Shown: piece by piece, positions 1-5,563 of the stretch | How positions within the stretch are numbered: the first letter of the stretch is position 1 | How the letters are laid out: each line of letters opens with the position of its first letter | Assembly (NCBI GenBank): GCA_000438195.1 | Contig: FR903054.1 | Span: 1-5,878, forward strand | Origin: Mycoplasma sp. CAG:776 | Lineage (GTDB): Bacteria > Bacillota_I > Bacilli_A > RF39 > UBA660 | Direction: 5' to 3' | DNA: 5,878 bases | The notes under the pieces: generated by a model | What the model was told of the DNA's origin: nothing | Database searches by the model: none | What the model saw: only the letters and a program-made list of their open reading frames with translations | Made by a program: the position numbers and the translations under genes

Positions 1-1062
1 AATATAACAATAGAATATCAAAATGGAGTAATCAACTTTTTAGGTATGACCAAAAAAGGAACAAAGTGTTATTTATATTTTGATAAATATAGTTTAGCAA
101 AAGAAATATTAGATAAGTTAGGCTTAGTAGTAAATGAAGGGACACCAGATTTTAGTAAGACAGCAACAACAGATGAGGGAGTATACAAGAGTCAAGATGA
201 TTGGGGAGATAGTTATTACTTTAGAGGAGCGGTAAATAATAATTGGTTAAAGTTTGCTGGGTTCTATTGGCGAATTATAAGAATTAATGGGGATGGGAGT
301 ATTCGAGTAATCTATAATGGAACAAGTACAGAAACAACAGGAGATAGTACTGTGATAGAAAGTTCAAAGATATTTAATTCAAATTCTAATCGAAGTGAAT
401 ATGTCGGATATATGTACGCAACAAACCAACAACATGGAAATACAACAGATAGTCTAATAAAAGATGTATTAGATAATTGGTATAATAGTAATCTAGCAAG
501 TTATGCAGACAAGATTAGTATAGAAGCGGGCTTCTGTGGAGATAGGGAAATGGCAAGTGGCTCATCATGGAGTAGCGAGCCTAGTAGTACAATTTACTAT
601 GCAGCATATGGAAGACTAAGTGATAATAAAACACCAACATTAAAATGTAGTAATAGTAGTGATTTATATACAGTAAGTGGAAGCAGTAAAGGGAATAAGA
701 AATTAAATAATCCAATCGGTCTTATTAGTGCTGATGAAATTTCAATGGCCGGAGGAGCATACAATATTAGTAACACAAATTATTATTTATATAGTAATAA
801 ATATTATTGGACGATGTCTCCATATTATTTTGATGTAGATAGAAATAGTAATTATGCTCGTGTATTTATTGTGAATGCAAATGGAGGTCTTTATTACAGT
901 CATGTAGATTGGGCTGCTCCAAATATTCGACCAGTTATCAATATAGAAAGTAATGTAATCATTTCTTCAGGTAATGGTACTAGTTCTAATCCTTTTGTTC
1001 TTAAGAGTTTAGGCTCTTTTTTCTTTTTTTTAAAATTCATGCATTTAGTAAAGACAAAATAA
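1..1062 (+). CDS. 3' part of a probable secreted or surface protein, function unknown (5' end outside window)
   Basis: The reading frame is open from base 1 and stops with TAA at 1060-1062, giving 353 visible codons. The first ATG (46) has no usable ribosome binding site and lies inside a continuous motif (NFLGMTKKGTKCYLYFD), so the gene almost certainly starts upstream of the window. The visible part is rich in Ser, Asn, Gly, Thr and Tyr and low in Cys. It carries a WRIIRINGDGSIRVIYNG motif (about 268-321) and a C-terminal block with YWTMSP, ARVF, GGLYY and IRPVINI (about 802-945). That last block resembles the C-type-lectin-like or DUF6273 fold found in surface proteins of gut Firmicutes. 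No LPxTG signal is visible. The last 18 residues are Phe-rich and probably arise from reading through a terminator. The function is unknown; an extracellular location is inferred from composition. I do not recognise a named gene. Confidence 0.7.
   Translation, partial: NITIEYQNGVINFLGMTKKGTKCYLYFDKYSLAKEILDKLGLVVNEGTPDFSKTATTDEGVYKSQDDWGDSYYFRGAVNNNWLKFAGFYWRIIRINGDGSIRVIYNGTSTETTGDSTVIESSKIFNSNSNRSEYVGYMYATNQQHGNTTDSLIKDVLDNWYNSNLASYADKISIEAGFCGDREMASGSSWSSEPSSTIYYAAYGRLSDNKTPTLKCSNSSDLYTVSGSSKGNKKLNNPIGLISADEISMAGGAYNISNTNYYLYSNKYYWTMSPYYFDVDRNSNYARVFIVNANGGLYYSHVDWAAPNIRPVINIESNVIISSGNGTSSNPFVLKSLGSFFFFLKFMHLVKTK
1003..1031 (+). terminator. Weak intrinsic terminator inside the 3' end of the first gene
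   Basis: AAGAG (1003-1007) pairs with CTCTT (1014-1018) around a TTTAGG loop, and a T/G wobble can extend the stem by one pair. A long T-tract, broken by one C, follows to 1031. The stem is short, but the T-tract is strong and the position, just before the parA promoter, is sensible. It lies within the open reading frame rather than after its stop, which is unusual. Confidence 0.5.
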
Positions 1063-1079
1063 AAATAATATGTTAAAAT
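1051..1079 (+). promoter_or_regulatory. Predicted extended -10 promoter of the parA operon
   Basis: A TG-n-TAAAAT extended -10 element lies at 1071-1079 (hexamer 1074-1079). Seventeen bases upstream is AAGACA (1051-1056), matching 4 of 6 positions of the -35 consensus. Transcription would start near 1085-1087, leaving a leader of about 35 nt before parA. The -35 element overlaps the last codons of the upstream gene. This is a pattern match only. Confidence 0.55.
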
Positions 1080-1120
1080 ATTTCTAGTTATCTAATAATT
1101 TATAAAGAGGTGTAGCATAA

Positions 1121-1906
1121 ATGGCAAAGGTAATATCATTAGTAAATCAAAAGGGTGGAGTTGGTAAGACAACCACTAGTATCAACTTAGCTGCTGCTTT
1201 GGGTGTAGAGGGTAAAAAAACCCTTTTAATTGACTTAGATCCCCAGAGAAATGCTACGACAGGTTTAGGACTTTCTAATGGAGATTATAATCATGATGTT
1301 TATGAAGTTATGGCCGGAGTTTGCAGTATGAAAGAGGCAATAAAAAAAACGAAATTTAAGAATTTATCTATTCTTCCTTCTACTATTAATTTGGCAGGAG
1401 TGGATGTAGAGTTTGTTAAAAAAATGTTAGAAGATCCGGAATTTAGACAAAATGAGCAACTAAGAAAGGCAATTGAAGAAATTAGAGATAGCTATGATTA
1501 TATTGTTATTGATTGTCAGCCAGCTTTAGGCTTAGCAACTATGAATGCCCTTGTTGCAAGTGATTCAGTAATTATTCCTGTTCAATGTGAGTTTTTTGCT
1601 TTGGAAGGAATTACACAACTTTTAAATTCTATTATTATGGTTCAATCTAGTATGAATCCTACACTTAGAATTGAAGGTGTATTACTTACAATGCTTGATG
1701 GAAGAACAATTATTGGGTTAGAGGTTATAGAAGAAGTAAGAAAATATTTTAAAGATAAAGTATTTAATACGATTATACCAAGATTAGTTCGTCTAGTAGA
1801 GGCTCCAAGTCATGGGAAACCAATCAATGAATATGATCCAAAAAGTAAAGCGACAATGGCTTATGCCAATTTAGCAAAGGAAGTGATTAGTCGTGACCGA
1901 AACTAG
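1121..1906 (+). CDS. parA: ParA/Soj chromosome-partitioning ATPase
   Basis: This is the ParA-type P-loop ATPase of the chromosomal ParABS system. It binds DNA non-specifically as an ATP dimer and is stimulated by ParB; in Bacilli, Soj also acts on DnaA. The 261 residues match the family length. The deviant Walker A box KGGVGKTT is at residues 11-18 with signature lysine K11 and K16, and Walker A' LIDLDPQ ends with D40. Walker B is IVIDCQP around D131. The DNA-contact region MLDGRT is at 191-196 (R195 aligns with R189 of B. subtilis Soj), followed by IPRLVRLVEAPSHGKP. The start is set by AAAGAGGTG at 1104-1112, 8 nt before the ATG. One oddity: the usual DCPP of Walker B reads DCQP. The gene overlaps parB by 14 nt and is first in the operon. 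Confidence 0.97.
   Translation: MAKVISLVNQKGGVGKTTTSINLAAALGVEGKKTLLIDLDPQRNATTGLGLSNGDYNHDVYEVMAGVCSMKEAIKKTKFKNLSILPSTINLAGVDVEFVKKMLEDPEFRQNEQLRKAIEEIRDSYDYIVIDCQPALGLATMNALVASDSVIIPVQCEFFALEGITQLLNSIIMVQSSMNPTLRIEGVLLTMLDGRTIIGLEVIEEVRKYFKDKVFNTIIPRLVRLVEAPSHGKPINEYDPKSKATMAYANLAKEVISRDRN
1876..1883 (+). promoter_or_regulatory. Ribosome binding site for the GTG start of parB
   Basis: AAAGGAAG inside the end of parA lies 9 nt before the GTG at 1893. It supports GTG as the start, since the protein then begins with the GKGLEQLF segment typical of ParB N-termini and there is no nearby upstream ATG in frame. Confidence 0.7.
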
Positions 1907-2786
1907 AAAAAAAGCTTTAGGAAAGGGATTAGAACAATTATTTTCTAATGAAGTAATTAATTTTGATCATTTTGAAAAGGAAATCGTGGATGAAGGAAAA
2001 AATAATGGAGGAATTATTGAAATCCCATTAGATGAAATTCGCAGTAACCCTTACCAACCTCGTGTTATTTTTGATAGTGAAGCATTAGAAGAACTTGCTA
2101 ATTCTATTAAAGAACATGGTATCATTCAACCCATTATTGTAAAAAAAGGAATTAAGGGTTTTGAACTTGTTGCTGGTGAGAGACGTACTAGGGCAGCAAG
2201 ACTTGCAGGCTTAAAGACAATTCCAGCTATTATTAAAGAATTTAATGATGTAGAAATGATGGAAATTGCTCTCATTGAAAATATTGAAAGAGAGAATTTA
2301 AATCCAATCGAAGAAGCGAAAGCTTATGACAATATTTTAAAGATTAATAATATTACACAAGAAGAACTTGCTCATAAATTTTCAAAAAGTAGAAGTTATA
2401 TTACGAACATGCTTGGTTTACTTACTTTACCAGATATGGTTATTAAATTAGTAGAGTCTAAAGAATTATCTATGGGACATGCTAGAGCTTTAAGCAAGTT
2501 AGAAGATGAAAGAAGAATTGAAGAATTAGCATTAAAGATTGTTCGGGAAGATTTAAGTGTACGTGATACTGAAAAGATGATTCAATCTCTTGATTTACCT
2601 AAAAAACATAGTATTAATCGAAATAGCACTTTTGACATTCGTTATTCTATATATGAAAATTTATGTCGGGAAAAATTAGGTGTTAAAGTAAAAATTAATC
2701 ATAAAAAAATAGAAATTCCTTATAAAGATGATGAAGAATTAGCGAGAATATTAGAAGAACTCAATATTAATGTTGAAGGAGAGTAA
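1893..2786 (+). CDS. parB: ParB/Spo0J centromere-binding CTPase
   Basis: ParB loads at parS sites near the origin, slides along DNA as a CTP-bound clamp and stimulates ParA. The protein has 297 residues, a normal length. In order it shows the N-terminal GKGLEQLF segment that typically contacts ParA (residues 10-17), then the CTP-binding ParB/Srx domain (about 43-140) with SNPYQPR, GERRTRAARLAG (95-106) and ENIERENLNP (129-138). A helix-turn-helix parS-binding domain follows (about 153-205; ITQEELAHKFSKSRSYITNML). The C-terminal dimerisation domain is at about 250-292 and ends in an acidic helix (ELARILEEL). The start codon is GTG, overlapping the end of parA by 14 nt, which suggests translational coupling. 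No parS palindrome (TGTTTCACGTGAAACA-like) is seen in this window. It could be read as Noc, but the partner parA and the motif set favour Spo0J. Confidence 0.96.
   Translation: MTETRKKALGKGLEQLFSNEVINFDHFEKEIVDEGKNNGGIIEIPLDEIRSNPYQPRVIFDSEALEELANSIKEHGIIQPIIVKKGIKGFELVAGERRTRAARLAGLKTIPAIIKEFNDVEMMEIALIENIERENLNPIEEAKAYDNILKINNITQEELAHKFSKSRSYITNMLGLLTLPDMVIKLVESKELSMGHARALSKLEDERRIEELALKIVREDLSVRDTEKMIQSLDLPKKHSINRNSTFDIRYSIYENLCREKLGVKVKINHKKIEIPYKDDEELARILEELNINVEGE
2775..2783 (+). promoter_or_regulatory. Ribosome binding site deciding the mscS start
   Basis: GAAGGAGAG, overlapping the last codons of parB, lies 4 nt before the ATG at 2788. This favours 2788 over the in-frame ATG at 2770, which would put the binding site inside the coding sequence. 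Confidence 0.8.
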
Positions 2787-2787
2787 G

Positions 2788-3603
2788 ATGGAATTTTTAG
2801 AAAAAGTTTTAGATGTTATTATGACTAAACAGATTTTTGGAACAGCAATGGTTATTCTTATTACTTTTATTTTGATTTCAATGTTTAATAAGGGTATTGA
2901 GAAAATTATGATTAAAGGGAAAAATTCCTTTGAAGTGAAAAGAAGAAAAACGATTGTTAAGTTGTTTCAAAGTGTTTTTAAATATGTTTTGATTATTATA
3001 GCAATGCTTATTATTTTAGATTTTTATGGAGTGGATACAAAAAGTTTAATTGCAAGTTTAGGAGTAGCGGGAGTTGTTTTAGGACTTGCTTTACAAGATA
3101 CTGTTAAAGATTTGATTAGTGGAACTATGCTTATTATGGAAAACTATTTGGCAGTCGGAGATATTGTAACTTATAATGATTTTACTGGAGAAGTGATTGA
3201 ACTGGGTCTTAGAACAACAAAGATTAAGGGATTTGATGGTGAAGTTATGATTGTTGCTAATCGTAATATTGATACGATTATTAATGCTTCTCAAAAGAAA
3301 GCTACTCTTTATATTAATATTTCTACTTCTTATGATGAAAAGGTAGAGAAAGTGGAAAAGGTTTTAAGCGAGGTAGTTGAAAAAGCGATTTCAGATAAAG
3401 TCGTTTTCGCCGATTCTGCTTATTTGGGGGTTAATGGCTTTGAAGATTCAGAAGTTAAATATTTAATTTATGTGGTTTGTAATCAAGATGATCGCTATAA
3501 AGTAAATCGAGAAATTTTGAGACGTGTAAAACTGGCTTATGATAAAAATAAAATAAAAATCCCTTATAAAAAAATTGAGGTGCATCATGGAAAAGACATT
3601 TAA
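2788..3603 (+). CDS. Small-conductance mechanosensitive channel, MscS family
   Basis: This is an inner-membrane channel that opens under membrane tension and releases solutes on hypo-osmotic shock. The 271 residues, about the size of E. coli MscS, contain three hydrophobic segments: about 17-33, 64-80 and the pore-lining helix about 87-115. The pore helix has the family pattern GVAGVVLGLALQDTVKDLISG. The beta domain follows (VGDIVTYNDFTGEVIELGLRTTKIKGFDGEVMIVANRNI, here split: VGDIV at 123-127, GEVMIVANRNI at 151-161). A cytoplasmic alpha/beta domain runs to the end. The usual PNG/PNS after the beta domain reads ANR. The gene starts 1 nt after the parB stop and overlaps the next gene by 17 nt. 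An MscS gene behind parB is a recurring order in Bacilli, so its operon position is probably inherited and need not mean a role in segregation. Confidence 0.93.
   Translation: MEFLEKVLDVIMTKQIFGTAMVILITFILISMFNKGIEKIMIKGKNSFEVKRRKTIVKLFQSVFKYVLIIIAMLIILDFYGVDTKSLIASLGVAGVVLGLALQDTVKDLISGTMLIMENYLAVGDIVTYNDFTGEVIELGLRTTKIKGFDGEVMIVANRNIDTIINASQKKATLYINISTSYDEKVEKVEKVLSEVVEKAISDKVVFADSAYLGVNGFEDSEVKYLIYVVCNQDDRYKVNREILRRVKLAYDKNKIKIPYKKIEVHHGKDI
3577..3582 (+). promoter_or_regulatory. Ribosome binding site deciding the DUF951 start
   Basis: GAGGTG lies 4 nt before the ATG at 3587, inside the end of mscS. It favours that ATG over the in-frame TTG at 3575, which would lie upstream of the site. 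Confidence 0.75.
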
Positions 3604-3793
3604 TTTAAATGATTGTGTTATTATGAAAAAGCCACATGCCTGTGGGGAAAATAAATGGAAAATTGTTCGGGTTGGTGTGGATATTAAAATTAAATGTATG
3701 AATTGTGGACGAGAAGTAATGATTGATCGTTTAGAATTTATTCGAAAATTGAAAAAAGTTTTGGGTGAAGAAAATGAAGAAAAGAAATCTTAA
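3587..3793 (+). CDS. DUF951 family small protein (YyzM-like)
   Basis: This small soluble protein has 68 residues and no assigned biochemical function. It has the full DUF951 pattern: a hydrophobic start, MKKPHACGENKW (residues 13-24), IVRVGVDIKIKC (26-37) and a CxxC pair (C37 and C40, CMNCG), then a basic helix and a charged tail (EENEEKKS). The CxxC plus C19 could bind a metal, but only as a guess from spacing. Length and motif order are normal for the family. It overlaps mscS by 17 nt and the transporter gene by 20 nt, so all three are likely translated from one message. In related Bacilli this family sits between the MscS gene and ychF, as far as I recall. Here ychF does not follow. Confidence 0.9.
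   Translation: MEKTFNLNDCVIMKKPHACGENKWKIVRVGVDIKIKCMNCGREVMIDRLEFIRKLKKVLGEENEEKKS
3763..3768 (+). promoter_or_regulatory. Ribosome binding site deciding the transporter start
   Basis: GGGTGA lies 5 nt before the ATG at 3774 and matches the GGTGA part of the anti-Shine-Dalgarno complement. The alternative in-frame GTG at 3765 lies within this site and has only A/T-rich sequence without a binding site upstream. The ATG is therefore preferred. Confidence 0.65.
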
Positions 3794-5321
3794 AGATAGA
3801 ATTACTTTAGACCCGATTATGACTTTGTTGGTCTTAATTGTTTTGACTATTGTTGTTAGTGGTTTTCTATCTTTATTAGGAGTTCAAGTTACTTATAATT
3901 CTATTACTGATAATATCACTTTTAATTATACTCAAAGTTTGATTTCTGTAGAATCTTTGTTTAGCTTAAGTGGTCTTAAATATATTTTTACAACAACTGT
4001 TTCTAACTTTGTGTCTTTTAAACCTTTATCTAGTTTGATTATTATCTTAATTGGAATTGGTGTAATGGAAAAAAGTGGGTTCTTAAAAACAGTTGTTACT
4101 CTTTTAACTAAGAAAGCTAAAAAGAAAAATGTTACTTTTGCATTAGTGCTTATTTGTTTACTTTCAAGTATTATGGGAGATCTTCCTTTTGTAGTGATGA
4201 TTCCTCTTAGTGCTTTAGTCTTTACTTACGGGCATCGTAATCCTTATATTGGTATCATTTCTAGTTATGCCGCTTTATGTGCGGGATCAGGAATTAGTAT
4301 TTTTCTGACAAGTACAGATTCAGCTTTGATGAATTATACTTTGCTTGGAGCTCATGCCCTTGACCGTTCTTATACTCTTGGAACTATGGCTTTTGCTTTT
4401 ATTATGATTGTTGCTGTTATATTGGTGGCATTCGCAATTACTTTTATTACAGAAAATATTATTGCTCCTAAACTTCCAAAATATGAGTTTCCGGAAGAAG
4501 AAATGGAGGAAGAATTTACTATTACTAAAAGGCAATTACGCGGATTAATTATTGCTGGATTTGCCGGGTTGTTATATTTATTATTCTTTATTTATTGTAT
4601 TATTCCAGGACTTCCTTTATCTGGAGCATTACTTGATCATTCTCAAACGTTTTATATTGATAAATTATTTAGTGTAGATTCATTTTTTAGTACAGGTTTT
4701 GTTTTTGTTATTACAATGTTCTTTGTTATTTTGGGACTTTTTTATGGAATTGGTGCTAAAACGATTAGAAATAATAAGGATTTATGTGATGATTTAGGAC
4801 ATAGCTTGGATGGAATTGGAAAAACTTTGGTTATTATTTTCTTTGCTTCTACTTTTATTAGTATTTTTAAAAGTACTAATATTGGAGAAGTAATTACAGC
4901 TGCTTTAACTAATTTGATGACTATTGATGGTCTTGGTGCATTTCCACTTATGATTATTTTATTTGTTGTTAGTGCAATTGCTACATTATTTTTGCCAGGA
5001 TCGACTTTTAAATGGGCTATTATGGCAGGTATTGCTGTTCCGGCATTTATGAATGTGGAACTTAGTCCAGAGTTTGCCCAAACGATATTTAGATTTGGTG
5101 AAAGTGTTACGATGGGACTTACACCACTTGCTACTTATTATGTTATTTATCTTGCTTACTTAGAGAAGTATAATCAAAATAAAAAACCAATTAATTTATT
5201 TAAAACTTTACGATATCAAATACCTTATAGTGTAGCTGTTGCAGTAATTTTACTTGGGTTACTCATTGTTTGGTATATTGTTGGTTTTCCACTTGGAGTA
5301 GGCGGAGCTATTACAACTTAA
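3774..5321 (+). CDS. AbgT-family membrane transporter (p-aminobenzoyl-glutamate / sulfonamide type)
   Basis: Members of this family import p-aminobenzoyl-glutamate (E. coli AbgT) or export sulfonamides and p-aminobenzoate (MtrF, YdaH). The direction here cannot be read from sequence. The protein has 515 residues, normal for the family, and is highly hydrophobic with about nine or more membrane segments. Diagnostic stretches are FVSFKPLSSLIIILIGIG followed by VMEKSGFL, MGDLPFVVMIPLSALVF (134-150), TDSALMNYT (181-189), GSTFKWAI (409-416), SPEFAQTIFRFGESVT (431-446) and TPLATYY (450-456). By eye, D182, W414, P432 and R440 align with the substrate-site Asp, Trp, Pro and Arg described for YdaH and MtrF. 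The W-P-R spacing of 18 and 8 is the same as I recall. Some canonical motifs are altered (SDAG reads GDLP). A charged cytoplasmic stretch (EFPEEEMEEEF) splits the halves. It is last in the par operon, overlaps DUF951 by 20 nt, and its stop codon enters the terminator stem. Confidence 0.88.
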   Translation: MKKRNLKDRITLDPIMTLLVLIVLTIVVSGFLSLLGVQVTYNSITDNITFNYTQSLISVESLFSLSGLKYIFTTTVSNFVSFKPLSSLIIILIGIGVMEKSGFLKTVVTLLTKKAKKKNVTFALVLICLLSSIMGDLPFVVMIPLSALVFTYGHRNPYIGIISSYAALCAGSGISIFLTSTDSALMNYTLLGAHALDRSYTLGTMAFAFIMIVAVILVAFAITFITENIIAPKLPKYEFPEEEMEEEFTITKRQLRGLIIAGFAGLLYLLFFIYCIIPGLPLSGALLDHSQTFYIDKLFSVDSFFSTGFVFVITMFFVILGLFYGIGAKTIRNNKDLCDDLGHSLDGIGKTLVIIFFASTFISIFKSTNIGEVITAALTNLMTIDGLGAFPLMIILFVVSAIATLFLPGSTFKWAIMAGIAVPAFMNVELSPEFAQTIFRFGESVTMGLTPLATYYVIYLAYLEKYNQNKKPINLFKTLRYQIPYSVAVAVILLGLLIVWYIVGFPLGVGGAITT

Positions 5322-5347
5322 CATCAGTTTGGCTGATGTTTTTCTTT
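5320..5347 (+). terminator. Rho-independent terminator of the par-abgT operon
   Basis: AACATCAG (5320-5327) pairs perfectly with CTGATGTT (5333-5340) around a TTTGG loop. A T-rich tract to 5347 follows, broken by one C. The first two stem bases belong to the TAA stop of the transporter gene. The -35 element of the next promoter overlaps the end of the T-tract. Confidence 0.9.
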
Positions 5348-5372
5348 ACTTTATATTATTTTTTGTTATAAT
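5345..5372 (+). promoter_or_regulatory. Predicted promoter of the retron-like unit
   Basis: A perfect extended -10 element, TG-n-TATAAT, is at 5364-5372. TTTACT (5345-5350) sits 16 nt upstream of the hexamer and matches 4 of 6 positions of the -35 consensus; CTTTAC with a 17-nt spacer is the alternative. Transcription would start near 5378-5380, right at the beginning of the 5' arm of the long-range duplex, as expected for a retron RNA. This is the strongest promoter match in the window. Confidence 0.75.
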
Positions 5373-5375
5373 GAA

Positions 5376-5386
5376 AGAAAGCAGTA
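5376..5386 (+). repeat. a1: 5' arm of the long-range inverted repeat
   Basis: AGAAAGCAGTA is complementary to 5539-5549. Nine consecutive Watson-Crick pairs (5378-5386 with 5539-5547) are extended outward by one G/U and one A/U pair. If transcription starts at 5378-5380, 7 to 9 of these pairs remain in the RNA. Confidence 0.75.
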
Positions 5387-5390
5387 GAAT

Positions 5391-5428
5391 ACTCATAGAA
5401 ATATGAAGTAATAGCGAGTCGTTATTAT
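5391..5428 (+). other. Putative msr hairpins
   Basis: Hairpin 1: ACT-CATA (5391-5397) pairs with TATG-AGT (5402-5405 and 5407-5409) around a GAAA loop, with A5406 bulged. Hairpin 2: GTAATAGC (5408-5415) pairs with GTTATTAT (5421-5428) around GAGTC, with two G/U pairs. They share G5408 and T5409, so one of them loses its outer two pairs. Two short hairpins directly after a1 are normal for an msr. Confidence 0.55.
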
Positions 5429-5451
5429 AGAATTTAGATTATAGACATTTA

Positions 5452-5526
5452 CTTAAAGTTGTTTCAATGTACCGCGCTTACGCTATGAATAATTGCATTA
5501 TTTATTGTACATTTACACAATTTAAG
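5452..5526 (+). other. Putative msd: long branched hairpin
   Basis: The lower stem pairs CTTAAA (5452-5457) with TTTAAG (5521-5526), skips a bulged G5458, and continues with TTGT (5459-5462) and ACAA (5517-5520). A 3-by-3 internal loop follows, then AATGTAC (5466-5472) with GTACATT (5507-5513). The top splits into a small GCG-CTTA-CGC hairpin (5474-5483) and a 9-bp hairpin, 5485-5493 with 5497-5505, around TGC. All pairings were found by eye. Confidence 0.65.
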
Positions 5527-5538
5527 ATAATTTTTTAG

Positions 5539-5549
5539 TACTGCTTTTT
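5539..5549 (+). repeat. a2: 3' arm of the long-range inverted repeat
   Basis: TACTGCTTTTT is the partner of 5376-5386. It ends 3 nt before the ribosome binding site of the reverse transcriptase, so folding of the RNA could affect translation of the enzyme. Confidence 0.75.
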
Positions 5550-5552
5550 ATT

Positions 5553-5559
5553 AGGTGAT
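5553..5559 (+). promoter_or_regulatory. Ribosome binding site of the reverse transcriptase
   Basis: AGGTGAT lies 4 nt before the ATG at 5564. It supports that ATG rather than the in-frame ATG at 5576, four codons later, which would be 16 nt away. Confidence 0.75.
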
Positions 5560-5563
5560 TGAT

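Larger units (their letters stand above)
5376..5549 (+). ncRNA. Probable retron msr-msd non-coding RNA
   Basis: This 174-nt gene-free, structured stretch lies between a strong promoter and a reverse transcriptase gene. Its ends pair over 11 bp: 5376-5386 (AGAAAGCAGTA) with 5539-5549, including one G/U pair. This matches the a1/a2 duplex of retrons. After a1 come two small hairpins (5391-5409 with a GAAA tetraloop and 5408-5428 with loop GAGTC), which would be the msr. After a mostly unpaired linker (5429-5451) there is a long hairpin (5452-5526), which would be the msd template. G5387, directly 3' of a1, is a candidate branch guanosine. In retrons the RT starts from the 2'-OH of that G and copies the RNA from just 5' of a2, giving a branched RNA-DNA. 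The identification rests on layout and neighbour, not on similarity to a named retron. An upstream RNA of another defence RT type is the main alternative. Confidence 0.72.

Noticed and set aside
46..48. ATG as true start of the first gene
   Set aside because: The frame is open upstream to base 1, the AGG at 42-44 is too close to the ATG to act as a binding site, and the family-like motif continues across this Met.
2770..2787. Upstream ATG for mscS
   Set aside because: It would place the strong ribosome binding site (2775-2783) inside the coding sequence; the ATG at 2788 fits the site and the family N-terminus.
3091..3294. Open frame on the minus strand, 67 codons
   Set aside because: It lies wholly inside mscS on the other strand, is Ser/Asn-rich as expected of an antisense shadow in AT-rich DNA, and resembles no family.
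4320..4535. Open frame on the minus strand, 71 codons
   Set aside because: It is antisense to the AbgT gene, with His/Asn/Ser-rich low-complexity content typical of a shadow frame.
5461..5476. Possible parS site (begins GTTTCA)
   Set aside because: Only the first half resembles parS; the palindromic CACGTGAAAC half is missing, and the bases are accounted for by the msd stem.
5376..5549. Riboswitch, T-box leader or transposon terminal inverted repeats
   Set aside because: No T-box or known riboswitch motif is recognised, and no transposase accompanies the repeats. The end-to-end pairing plus the RT directly downstream fit a retron RNA better.
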